64,000 nucleotides of DNA. Source: Lithospermum erythrorhizon (lineage: Eukaryota; Streptophyta; Magnoliopsida; Boraginales; Boraginaceae). Below are positions 52,100 through 62,885 of this stretch, piece after piece. The first letter of the stretch is position 1, and each line of letters begins with the position of its first letter. The position numbers were made by a program, and so were the translations under genes. The notes under the pieces are model-generated. The model ran no database searches. It worked only from the letters and a program-made list of their open reading frames with translations, and had not been told where the DNA came from. The stretch is taken from positions 186,001 through 250,000 of the forward strand of contig JADFUC010002334.1 in NCBI GenBank assembly GCA_019722365.1. The letters run 5' to 3'.

Positions 52100-55000
52100 T
52101 GGATAACTATCTAAAAGATCTTATCGGAAAGTAGTGACTATTGTATGAGGATATAAGACGTATTGAGGTGTAAGACCTGAGTTAACAAAGATGATAATTT
52201 AACTAAGAGGAAAGTTGCTCACGGTAATACTAACTTCCAAGCCAGTGTTAGGATGGCACCACCGGAAGCTATTGAAGAAATGTTGAATTCTAATATTGTT
52301 GAAATGAGACGGGAGGAAAGGAAAAATGACTCTGATGAGTGATGAAGAACTCTGAGGGAAGAATGGAACTTGATATGACTACAACTAGAAATAACTTTCT
52401 GATATGTTAAATTAATGAAGGAATGGCATTGGGTGAATACTATAATATAGCTAAGTGAACAGGAATGAGGATTCATAAAGTACTATACGGGAGAAGGAGG
52501 TCTAAAGGAATGTAGGAAGTCGGTATTTGTTAATGTCCCAGCTATTTTGGGTAGAAGCACGTTAACGATACTTATTTGGTATGAAAGTTCGGAGGAATGA
52601 AGTGTGATGTGAAGAAGAGAGGAATATAGTGGGTGTAATTTTCAATTAGACTAAGCGAGACAACTTTGGGAGTGAGATTATGCGAAAAGAGACAGTGATA
52701 GCTATTGGAGCTAATAATAAGTTGTTAGGATAAGGGGTTATCAGTAGGTGGTGTGAATGATGGTTGCCCGTTGTGGCATGGATGACATACTCATATCGCA
52801 TGTTATTGGAATTATCGTATGGGAAATCGGATGTTGATAAATCGTAGTAAGGCGGGAGTATATGATGTTAACAGTGAACCTAGGGTATTATGTTATGATA
52901 GCTTTATGGTTAAGATATTATGGTATGACATGATGTTGATATAAATAAAATAGCGAGGTGCAAAGGGGAAAACACGATATTGACCTATACGATGATAAAA
53001 GAAATCATGATGGTATGAAATGGTAAATGAAACGTATATAAAGTGTATATGGTGATAATGTATTGATAGTGGAATGTGATCATATACGTACACAGGTAGA
53101 CTAATATGCGAGGTTTGTTAAGGTGGATATAGTATACTATGAAGTGGTGTTTTAAAAAATATGTGTGGGAGTATTAAGGAATGATGGGGTATTGGTGATG
53201 TGTTCTGCGTGGTTGTATCTTTGGAAAACCTTGGGTGTATTTGCGTATCTAGGATGCGAATAGCGATAATAAACAATTTGATGAGTGGGGTTTTGATAAG
53301 AGAATTTAATTTCCGCGTGTAATAGATAAAGGTAATCCCTAGCAGAAATTGATATGAACCTGAAATTATGAGGCGGATCAGGTGATATCGGTGATATGGA
53401 TATTGATATTATGATAAGTATGAGTTGATGGTTGTTGAAGTGTAATATGTAAGGGATATAGAGAGGGGCCGTATATCGTGTAGTTGAGCTGTAGGAAATG
53501 CGATGATTATGATATGCTTAGATTTTATAATATAGGAGTAAATAGTCGGGGTATATTCTGGTCATTGTTCTGAGGTGAGAATGCAGCGATCTACAGAGTC
53601 GATGACTATGTTGGGAGAATGTGATTGGTGACAAGATGTCGCTGATGTTCGATAATAAGAGCATATTGAAGGCGAGTTGGGACGATAGAAAATCGGGTTT
53701 TTAAGCAGTAAATTTAGAGGACGAAATTTTATAAGGTGGGTAGAATGAAATAACTTAGTTTAGCACGATATTATGTGATGTATAGCAAGTTCCTCGGTGG
53801 AGGTATTTTGGGGTGAAATTAAAAATTTGAAGTTGAGTAGTGGAGGAATTCAACAAATCGGTCAGGGTTGGTGGTATATTTCGGTTTGTGGTGGGACTTA
53901 GGAGATAGTATAAATAATTTAGAATAAAATCGATGTACCGAGATTAGTATTATATGAGTATTAGTTTATGTCATGGAAAATTTTACATTTGGAATGCGGT
54001 TTTCGTGAATTTAGAATGCGGAAGTGGAGAAATTAGCAAAACCCGGCAGGCGTAATTTTTCCCCGCCCACAAATATCTCATTTATCTCGTCGCCGTCCGT
54101 TTCCTGTAGCTTCCCCTCTTTGGCGAAAATTTCACTCTTTCCCCTCACATGTTGAAATTTTCTTCGAATTTCTACAAATGGGTGTCGACTTAAAATCAAG
54201 GACAAGAAGTCTTTAGTTCTTCTCCCTCATCTCATCGTATCTAGGTAAGAAAGATCAAATCTTTTGAGATATTTCTTGAGTTTTTGAAGAGTTGACTTTG
54301 TGGATTTTTGTTGACCATGATTTTTGGGACTTGAAATGATACGTATGGGCCGAATCTGAGCTAGATTACATGATTAGATGTTATGACAATCGATTTTGGA
54401 GGTTGAAATGTGTAGAAATTGATAGGTTGACTTTTGAGGAATTGAGTTTTTAAAGGTTGAAATGTTATAGAAGTGATACCAGGCTTTGAAATATGTGAGT
54501 GGTAGTGATTATACTTGATTTTTAGGGGTTGAAGTGTATTGATTGGATGGGTTGACTTTTTCTAAGTTTTCTTTTAAATTGTACAATGATGTTATGAAAC
54601 TTTAATATAGTTGTTTGGAGTATAATTTGGATGTTTTTGAAAGTTAGATTGGTAGGATATGGTTGGGTGGGTTATTCCCAGTTGAGTAGTAATTGAGTTT
54701 TGAACTAAAGGTTGATTATAATGGGTTAATTAGTTGGCGATTGATTGTTGGATTAGTTGGAATGTAGTAACGTGTTATTGTTGGGATAATAAAGTGATGA
54801 CGAATATTGAGAGTTATGAAAATGCATTAGAATTGAATGTAGTTAAGTTGGAATTTTAGAAGTGTATACTAATTTGAGGATATGATGATTCTTAAAAGTT
54901 TAAATTGAGTTGGGAGGCGTGGTATAATACTTCGAGGTTTAAATAGATGTTAAGAGAGGTTATTAGGAATGTGTTATAATGTATAAACTGCTTTGAATAG

Positions 55001-56290
55001 GAGTTGAGCACCGGACACAGCACGAGAATTTAGAGTTAACGTTACTACTTTTGGGCTCGAGGGTGGTCTGTGAAGTCTCACGATAGGGAACACTTTCATA
55101 TATATTACATTATATATTACGCATGTGTTGTCTTGGGACTGATGCAGAAATGTGTCTTTGTGAAGATTATGATTGATATTATGTGTAAATCTGATATATG
55201 ATTTATATTATGAAATAATTGAGATTATGATTGATACCCGTGTGATAATCGTGTTTATGATTCATATTATGAGATACTTGAAGATTATGAGTTATATTAT
55301 GAGAGCCATGATTCATGTTATGAGATTAATACCAGCGTGTCTTTGTGTACTTGTCTTTGTGTCTTGTATGTGGTTGTGTCTTGTTTGGTGTGGTGTGCAT
55401 ATTGTGTGGGTAGCCTTGATTCGGGAGGTTTGGTTATGATATGCATTGAGGGATGTAGCCTCGGTCGGGAGGATGGAGGTGGAGGCACTGTGATTATTTG
55501 GAGGTGGATTACCATTATGTGTATTCTTGGAGGGTGGATTCCTCGTATGTGTATTATTATTTGGAGGTGGATTCCTAAATACGTTTACTATTTGTGGAGG
55601 TGGATTCCTCGTTTGATGACTTTGATTATCTTTGTGTATTAGGGAGCAGTTTTCCACTTAGGCCAAGATATCACGTTATTTGTGATTATAAGCCCATGTG
55701 TGTAGTATTATGTAACATCGTATGAGAGGATTCTATGTGAGTTGTGGATTGTTATTCATGATTGTGTGGCCTGGTTAATGTATATGCATATGTTATATAT
55801 ATATAAGTATGAATATATGTGATGGGATCGAAATGCGTGGTATTTGTATTCGCTCGGCTTAATAGGCGACTCACATTACATGGGCGGGCATTTTATCTTT
55901 TTAGGTTTAAGGGGTTGTCGGCGGAGGTTGTCAAAGGCTGCATTGATAGGCGGAAGATTGAAGATTGTAGGTGAAACTGACAGTGGCGTGAAGATCCTCA
56001 GCGATCGCTTCTCTTGTTATGTTTTACAGCATTGAGCTTGTATATTGAGAGGTAAGTATAATATGTTGTATTGTGGAGATTTTGTGTATTGTATGGTTGT
56101 ATTTTCGGGTTGATGTAAGTTCGTTGGTGATACGTTTTTGTGTGATGTATTGTTAGTTCGCGATGGACAAAAGTGTATTATTATTATTAATGTCAAATTA
56201 AAGTGCTTGTATTTGTCATCCATGTCGATCGGTGACTACAGTGTACATGTTGTTGTTATTTTCCTCAGGCCGGCACAGGCGGGTGATCCG
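52100..56290 (+). mobile_element. Tekay/Del-type chromovirus fragment inserted in the Tat array
   Basis: The array repeat is broken at about 52090 and resumes at about 56290, so 4.2 kb is inserted. Near 53690-53745 the 3' end of a chromovirus pol is readable: SWDDRKS (chromodomain tail), KFRGRNFIR and the tract GAGGACGAAATTTTATAAGG, the classic Tekay polypurine context. From about 53747 a 2.5 kb LTR-like block follows, with a GTCGACTTAAAATCAAGGA block and ending CCTCAGGCCGGCACAGGCGG..GATCCGGGGTC. Upstream (52100-53690) I can read no pol domain, so the 5' part is truncated, rearranged or too error-rich. No matching 5' LTR was found. Confidence 0.6.
55480..55620 (+). repeat. About 30 bp minisatellite in the Tekay-type LTR
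   Basis: Four copies of TTTGGAGGTGGATTCCTCGT or close variants, each followed by ATGTGTATT-type text. Just upstream, about 55160-55330, a looser repeat of ATTATGAGATT..GATTATGATTC words occurs. Confidence 0.75.
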
Positions 56291-56645
56291 GGGTCGTCAA
56301 TTCTCCGGTAACGTATCCAGTGAATAAGATCAGCACCAGTATAAAATGAATAGGGTCAGAATTTTTTATTTCACCGAGGGAGAAAAACCCGAATGGTCTG
56401 ATCTACTTTTAAAGATTTGAGATTGAATAAGATCATTCGAAAGGAAAAACTTTGGAGAACTTCGACTAGAAGGGATATCGAGTCGACTTGACCCTCACGG
56501 TGACATATCCGGTGAATAAAAGATCACTTTCGGTATAAAAAATGAATAAGATCATTTTGTCCAAGAAGTAAAATCGAATGAATAAAATCACTCGGGCTCG
56601 GATCGAATACGGATCATTCGAAAAGAAAAACTTGAAGGAATTTGG
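56290..56645 (+). repeat. 3' tandem array of the Tat-like element, right part
   Basis: Same 185 bp unit as 51640-52090: GTGAATAAGATCA.C, TATAAAAATGAATAAGATCAT, GAATGAATAAAATCACTCGG, GATCATTCGAAAGGAAAAAC, TTTGGAGAAYTT. About two units. Confidence 0.8.
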
Positions 56646-56899
56646 CGAGAAAGGGATAAGCTGCCGAGGATATAGAGATTACAAAAATGAATGAGATCAT
56701 CTTAAGGAACTCCCTATGAAACCACGAAGGAAACTAAATCCGAGGATAAAACTCGGGAAAGAGAATTAACCTAAAGGTTAGAGGCGTATCCCATCGGAAG
56801 ATATATAAAGAGAAGCGTAAATAAAGAAAAAAAAAATGTATAAGAGAATCTGCTGAAGAAGAAAGGGAAAATAAAAGAAAAATTGCAAAAAAATAGACA

Positions 56900-58839
56900 A
56901 AAGTGTGAGCGTTACTGAATCAGCGAAGGGTATTATACGGTAATGGCGCTCTAAATGTATCGAGAAGGTTACAAAAATTAAAAACCAAGTGTTAGCAAAC
57001 TGCGGCATCTTGGGAGGGCATCTTCGAAGCAAATGTATGCATCATCTCGAGCTCGGTTGACTTTCATGTCCTTACCGCTATCATAAATGGACCACGTACT
57101 CTTTCGAAAGGCTTTTCACCCATTCAGGGAAAAGAGAATGAATCCCAGATAGTCGAAATACTTTGGAGTTGAACTGCTTTCATAAGAGATGGTGTTGTCA
57201 ATAAGAAGGTCACTTGTAGGTATGACTCTCTGCCCAAAAGCCTCAGCAACGGCCGGAGGCGCAGTAGTAACTCCTCCGGCCTTTTCTCTGTGTCGGCCCG
57301 ATGGTAGTGAAGAAAGTCGTTTAGACTTTAAACCTTGAAAGTGGGACTCTTGAGGACTTTCGTCGAGGAAACATCTACGTCGACCGTACGATTCTTTGAG
57401 ATCGATCTTAGATTGCGAGGAGACCACTCGCGAACGCGGAAGATCACGTGCTTATTGTCTACGGCATCGGCTCGGGCCGGGGGCCTCGTTGGTCGCCTCT
57501 CTAATGAACTTATCGTCAACAAATTTGGCCAAGAGTCCTCGGGCACTCACGAGCAGATAAGCCATAGAGGCTGCCCGGCCTAGAAGAAAAAGCAGCCTTG
57601 ATGAGAATGAAGAAAGAAAGCGAGATTCAAGTGAAAATGAGAAAAAAATACCACGAGATGGAAGTGAGAATAAGAATGTGAAGCTATTCAATAGAAGCAC
57701 ATGTCATGATCCCTATGCATCATTTCTCGGCATATAATTCTTCATCGAAAGAGAAAGGCTGGCAGAAGATTTTACTCTTGAGACAATCTCTTGATCACTG
57801 GCATGCTTAGAAGGCATCGTGTAGGGGTGGGAAACTAAGGACCTGGAATTCTAAGCTTTGATTGGAGAAGGTAGGCTTGAAAGAAGGAAGGCTTGAGCAA
57901 GTGGAGGGCCGTGCTCCAAGAGGAAACCCGATCCGGAAGAAAGTCCCTTCCTTTGACCGCCGATCTGATAGGGTAAACCCGGGGAGGTAGTCTCGAGACA
58001 ATTTCACTTTGGGGGATTTCTTTGACTTCTTAGTAGCCGTGGAAGCCTAAAAACATACGAGCTTTTCCTCTTCGAGGACCTTGGCCAAAATGTCCTTACC
58101 AGTAGACTTGTAGGCCGCTTTGTGAAGAGCATAATACAGCTCAGGAGCATGTTTATGAGAAGCAGGCAGCTGAGAAGGAAACTTGATAGAAATAAAAAGA
58201 AAAAAAAAGAAAAAGGAAGCTTAATGAAGAAAAGTAACACTTACGAAGTGAGAGCTTGGGAAAGTTATCGGTGCCGCAGTTGGTCCAGAGCCTTAATAAG
58301 CCACGTCGGTAGTAGAAAACTTAATGGGGGAATGCCAAGGGAAATCGACCTCGGCCTGCAGGTGCTTGGCGAGTTCTCGGCGTGGAGAGTGGAGTTGGCG
58401 AGGGACCCCGTTGAGCTCGGACGTCGCTCCAAATCCCCCACCCGTTAGGAACCAATGTTTGAACCGACTAGGCTTGGCTTTGTACCATTTTGGTGTCTGA
58501 GAGAAAGTTATATTGAGGAAGCGACTTGAAAATAGCAAATGGGTCCTGAGGAGATGAGCGTTGAGGAGTGATTTAGAGGGACTTGACAACGCCGCTACCT
58601 CGGCTAATTGTTTGGCTAAAGGTACCTGCTTGGATAGTCTGGTGATTTAGAGGACCGGACGTGGGAGTTGGGGCGATTAGGAATACACCTTGATCACAAA
58701 ATGAGTGAGAAAAGCAGTATGATTTTGCTATTTAAAGAGAACAAAATTTTGAGAAATTAAGGAAGAAGTGAGAAAAAAAGAAAGACATCTTTACCTTTTT
58801 ATGTGGTGAGGAGGGTAACCGCAGCCGTTTCATGGCCAT
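56900..58839 (-). pseudogene. Antisense ORF (aORF) of the Tat-like element
   Basis: Minus-strand coding text lies between the array and the 3' LTR. It begins ATGGCCATGAAACGGCTGCG at 58839 (MAMKRLRLPSS, followed by a GTAAAG donor), with further pieces SELNGVPRQL and ELAKHLQAEVDFPW (58440-58320), HKHAPELYYALHKAAYKSTG and KDILAKVLEEEKLVCF (about 58165-58045), GRAASMAYLLVSARGLLAKF (57580) and SLPSGRHREKAG with VAEAFGQRVIPTSD (57300-57200). Extra antisense ORFs in this place are known in Tat-lineage elements; their function is unknown. Frames shift several times. Confidence 0.6.
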
Positions 58840-58937
58840 AAAAGAGGGTAACAAGTGGTTTGTGAGAAATGCCCTCGCGTATTCCTTATCATTTCCCAAA
58901 AAAAATGAGTAGAAAATGTGGAATTAAAGGGGGCAAT

Positions 58938-59578
58938 TGATAATTTGATATGAACTGATATTTGGGGCTAGTATATATGCCCAAATATGATCTAATAGAG
59001 GCCCGATCCATGGGAATAGCACGATCCGTCAAGGGCATCTAATAAGGTAGATTAGCGTTAATCTGCGAGATGATGACATTTATCTTTATGCGGGAGCCTC
59101 GAGTTTTGGGGTATCCTCACATAAATACTTGACCATAAAAGGCTGCGTTTAGGAGGTAATGCTAAAACTATAACTTTAAATACTACTTTTCTGTTGTGTG
59201 AAATCGAGGCCGACTTGGCGTCGGAGTGAGATGCGATCTCGGCTTCGATTAGTGGTTTAAGAGTACTAAATCAATGAGGACATCGTCGGGAGGCCGGCTA
59301 ACGGAAGATCGCTATGTGATGAAGCGAAGGGAGCAACCTACCGCTGAGGAGTCTGACCGGGCAAGGAGGAGTAATACATGGCATTTGAGAGTCCGCTGCC
59401 AGGGCACTCCCCAGGCCAAGCGAAAGGAGGTGGACCCCATTTCAGTGAGGACGATCCCCTCGGGTGAGCCGTGAGAAAGCGGCTCGAGAAATTTGATGAG
59501 TCTGAAATGAGCCCCGGGCAGCCAACTAACCAAGCATGCCCGGGAAAAAAGACACCACGTAATTATACTTGAGTAACA
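58938..59578 (+). repeat. 3' LTR of the Tat-like element
   Basis: Partner of 47555-48160; see that entry for shared landmarks. It follows the polypurine tract directly. The two LTRs differ at many positions and by indels, so either the insertion is old or the sequence is noisy. The end at about 59578 (TAACA) is approximate. Confidence 0.65.
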
Positions 59579-60721
59579 TGGATGAAAGGATATTGGGAAA
59601 CTTCGTTTTCAGTTAGTACACTTATTAACAAAAACTGACGTATCGTGAGGTTTTGATCAGTGCAAGCGATATGAATTGTAGTCGTACAAACTTTCATAAA
59701 TGTCAACCAATTGATCATTAGAGTTAGTCGGGGTTGATCGGGGTTGACACGTAAATCGATTGAAATTTGTTAACTGACCGGTCGACATAAAGTCATTAAT
59801 GTGTCAGTACATATGTACTCATATGGGAATACATTGTACTACGCATAAATATACAAATTTCTCGATGTTAGAGTATATTTTATTTATCATTTTTAATTAA
59901 GCCAGATTTCTTTTTAAATGCGTTTAATGAAAATTAAATAAAAAAAGTTTGTACCGTTTGTGTTTGTACTTCATAAATTCTTTGATAAAAGAAAGATGTT
60001 GATAATTATTGTGCCGTATCCAAACTAATACCAATCCAAGCCATTTCATGAATAAAATGTGACCAATTAAAGCGTCAAGCGTTCTATCGATCGCGGTAAG
60101 CTAAAATCCATTCTATATGTGAAGTCTTTGAAGGCCCGTGTCTGAGGAAGCAGGCTTCAAACATCAGAGACCGCAATTTTAACATCCATAGAATAAAACA
60201 AACCATAAACATTAAACTAACCAAAGTTCATCCATCATAAAACAAAATAAACTAAGGATTACGTTTATAAAAAGAAGATAAAAAATATAGAACATTGTCT
60301 TGCATTAACCCCGTCCCCAGCATCGTATCTTGGGGATTTGGGTGTGAAAGATGGGTGGCGATGGATACGGATGCGGCACCGTATATCACGTTTTTGATTC
60401 GATTACCACGGCGGTCAGCGGAATCCAAACGTCTTGATCCTCGCGTTCGAGTTGCGTATTCTTGCGACTACGCATTTTGATATTGATAAAAATGACAGTG
60501 GTGTATATAATTTAATCGATATAGAATACGTTTCATTCGTGCACTTTAATACGTATCAATAATCGTGGTTACTCGTAGGACTAGAATCATGATTACCCGT
60601 AGGGGCTGAGAAGGCAGAGGCGCTACTACAGGACCTCGAATCTGAGGGGGGACAAATCTGATCAAAGTACCTCCATTTTGACCACTGACTTCATCTTTTC
60701 ACGATATATATCTTGGTATTG
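59579..60721. other. Spacer between the Tat-like element and the right outer repeat
   Basis: No gene found. If the outer 1 kb repeats are LTRs, this and 44786-47554 would be its internal DNA, but no pol motif is readable in either. A GC-richer stretch at 60300-60470 yields a 61-codon ORF without features. Confidence 0.35.
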
Positions 60722-61720
60722 GAAATCAATGAGAATTGATTAAAACTTTATTGTCTTGGATTCGCGATAATTGTGTATCGATTCATTTACGGTTGGTTAA
60801 ATATGATTCTTGAACTTAGTGTTACTTAGTAATAGTATATTACTGAGTGTGGGTTCTCGCTGATAATTTAGGGGTTATGAGCGTTGCTAGATCTTCTTCG
60901 TTAATCGTTATAATAATAATAATTGGTCAATTATTATTATTATACAACTACTATTATCACAGTATAAAAATTCGCTTACATCTGATATATTAGAATAATA
61001 TTTCGCCGAATGAGAATTAAACGAGACTTGTATAGTAGAAATGTATTTCTCAATATTTATATATTTTTCAAAATATATATGTTGATGAGCATCCCGATTG
61101 GTTAAACTTGAAGTTTAATCAATTAAGCAGTGAATCGATGAATAACTTGATAAGCTATTGATGTAGTGACTGCGTTAGTATTTTAATTGACACATTGAAG
61201 TTAATTAAAATAGAAACAGCTATTGTAATGCTTCGTTATTTAATTAGAAGTTCATAACGGTCTAATTAAGTTAACGAGTTAAACTGATTTCTTAACAAGT
61301 TGCTTAACGAGTGAAATTTTGGGACTTAGTATTTAAAGAAGGGATTAGGTTTTTCATGACATAGAATCACAAAACCTCCACCCCTCTAAAGAATAGCCGC
61401 CCGCCCTCTGCAGGGGGTGGAAGAGATTTCATCTTGCGATTCACGTTAAATCCATTAAACTTCTATGATTCGAGCTCTCGGTTCGATTCCCTCTTGATGT
61501 GTGTACAATGCAGAGGACATCTCGTAGGTGTTGAACAAATATTGGAGAGGATCTTGAGGACTTCCACGCAGAGGCACTTCGTGGGGGAGTGGGTTGATTA
61601 AACTTCCGTTGAAATGTAAGAATTCTTGCATTTATGTTTTTATCATTTAGATTAATTTACATTATTTTTGAGAATCCGGGATGTATGAATTGGTGTTTAT
61701 CGATTAAATTCATACTAGAT
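60722..61720 (+). repeat. Outer direct repeat, right copy (probable LTR)
   Basis: Matches 43781-44785 in order and orientation (see there), about 17 kb away. Both copies end shortly after GGGATGTATGAATTGGTGTTTATCGA. Confidence 0.6.
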
Positions 61721-62279
61721 TCTAACACTTGGTTGGTCGAGGATTCTTTCGCAATATTTTGTGTTGAACTCACCAATTCGGTATTCGTTATTAGCGTTGC
61801 CGAGTCATTTATCAAGAAATTGGATATCGGCATTACCATGTCACGGCAGAAACGACCACTACTCCTATCCATATTTTTAATAATCCAATCTAGGAAGTAA
61901 GTTGATCTTATTTCTCATTCGATAAAGCATATGTGACTAAGGCTATGGGCCTTGTTGAAGCAATTGATAATTATTTTTACTTGACGTCAAAATATATTTT
62001 ACAATCTTAAAAGCTAGCTTTTGTTGGCCGTCTTGTATGCCTCGAGCCTTTTTGTCGTCATCGCGCATCCTATAATTATTAAAATAACTACTTGCTTCTA
62101 GATAAATGAACACAATTTAAACTCAATTTCTAGGAAGGCCATTCAAAAAAATTGAATTAGATTCTAATCCACCAATTCCAAATTCTTGAGCTATACGTAC
62201 TTGATAATCTAAAATTCGACTAATTCAGATGCCATATACAATTAAACTTAGTAAGATTCAACCATCCATGAAAATTCAA
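61721..62279. other. Intergenic, nothing recognised
   Basis: No protein family, RNA or repeat could be supported. Part may be the intron after the candidate first exon at 62280-62408. Confidence 0.3.
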
Positions 62280-62408
62280 ACCACTTGATAGCATTTGTAC
62301 ATGAATTCTTTTTAAATCAGCATCGTACCGGTTAGTTTTTTCTTCATAAACTTGTTGAGCTCGTTCTAATGGTGGCGGTGGCGGTGAGACTCCTCTCCTT
62401 TTAGCCAT
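62280..62408 (-). CDS. First exon of an unrecognised gene
   Basis: ATG in a good plant context (GGGAAATGGC) at 62408, then MAKRRGVSPPPPPLERAQQV and YEEKTNRYDADLKRIHVQML. The frame continues to a stop at 62220, but the sense text seems to end near MLSSG, where an exon boundary is likely. Pro-rich start, then a charged, probably helical segment. A 5' leader with AAACCCTAATCG and a TATA box support a real promoter. The rest of the gene is not found, and the family is unknown to me. Confidence 0.45.
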
Positions 62409-62588
62409 TTCCCTCTCCCTCGTTTATTGCTTTCTCCTCCCTTTTTTGTAATAGCATAGAACACTTTGCATCTTAAATTTAGGAAAAAGATGAGATTTTG
62501 TAGTAGAAGTAGAGAGAAAAGATGAAATTTTGTTGTTGGAATCGTTACCCAAAATGAAATTGATGAATCTCGATTAGGGTTTTGGAGC

Positions 62589-62598
62589 AATTTATAAG
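62589..62598 (-). promoter_or_regulatory. TATA box of the 62.4 kb gene
   Basis: The minus strand has GCCTTATAAATTGC followed by CAAAACCCTAATCGAG, a typical plant core promoter with a telo-box-like AACCCTAA. The start codon is about 180 bases downstream. Confidence 0.55.
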
Positions 62599-62614
62599 GC
62601 TTGAAATCGTGATT

Positions 62615-62885
62615 AAGCGGATGTCCATTTCGGTTAGCAGGGCGTCTACTTAAAATTAATTGTCATTTATCACAGGACATCAGTTTCGATTATCGGATGT
62701 CCATTTTTGAAAAATATAATATATTAAGAGGATGTCCGTTAACGAAAACTTGAAGGAAGCGTCTTTCATCCGATTTAATAGACAAGCGCTCTCTTTGTAA
62801 GGACTCCGTTTCAAGCGAGGAAGCTGGTTCGAAATTATATGTAAATGGACATCGTTCGAAGAGTATAGAGGGCGTCCGTTTGACA
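62615..62885. repeat. Degenerate GGATGTCCGTTT repeats
   Basis: At least five words of the type GGATGTCCRTTT, GGGCGTCYRYTT or GGACATC occur at irregular 40-60 bp spacing (62617, 62640, 62675, 62694, 62730, 62848, 62868). They are probably tandem subterminal repeats of a DNA transposon just upstream of the promoter above. Confidence 0.45.

Larger units (their letters stand above)
47555..59578 (+). mobile_element. Tat/Retand-like Ty3/gypsy LTR retrotransposon, defective and nested
   Basis: Two related LTRs (47555-48160 and 58938-59578) in direct orientation enclose gag (about 48480-49560), an integrase (about 50419-51470), a 3' tandem array (51640-52090 plus 56290-56640) and an antisense ORF (about 58839-56900). 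This order, with array and aORF between pol and the 3' LTR, is that of Tat-lineage elements such as Retand and Ogre. A purine tract AATTAAAGGGGGCAAT precedes the 3' LTR. Only about 850 bp lie between gag and integrase, too little for protease, reverse transcriptase and RNase H, so the element is deleted. All frames are broken. Confidence 0.75.

Noticed and set aside
61465..61495. GGTTCGATTCCC resembling a tRNA T-loop
   Set aside because: No matching acceptor stem, D or anticodon arm upstream; the left copy of the repeat lacks it.
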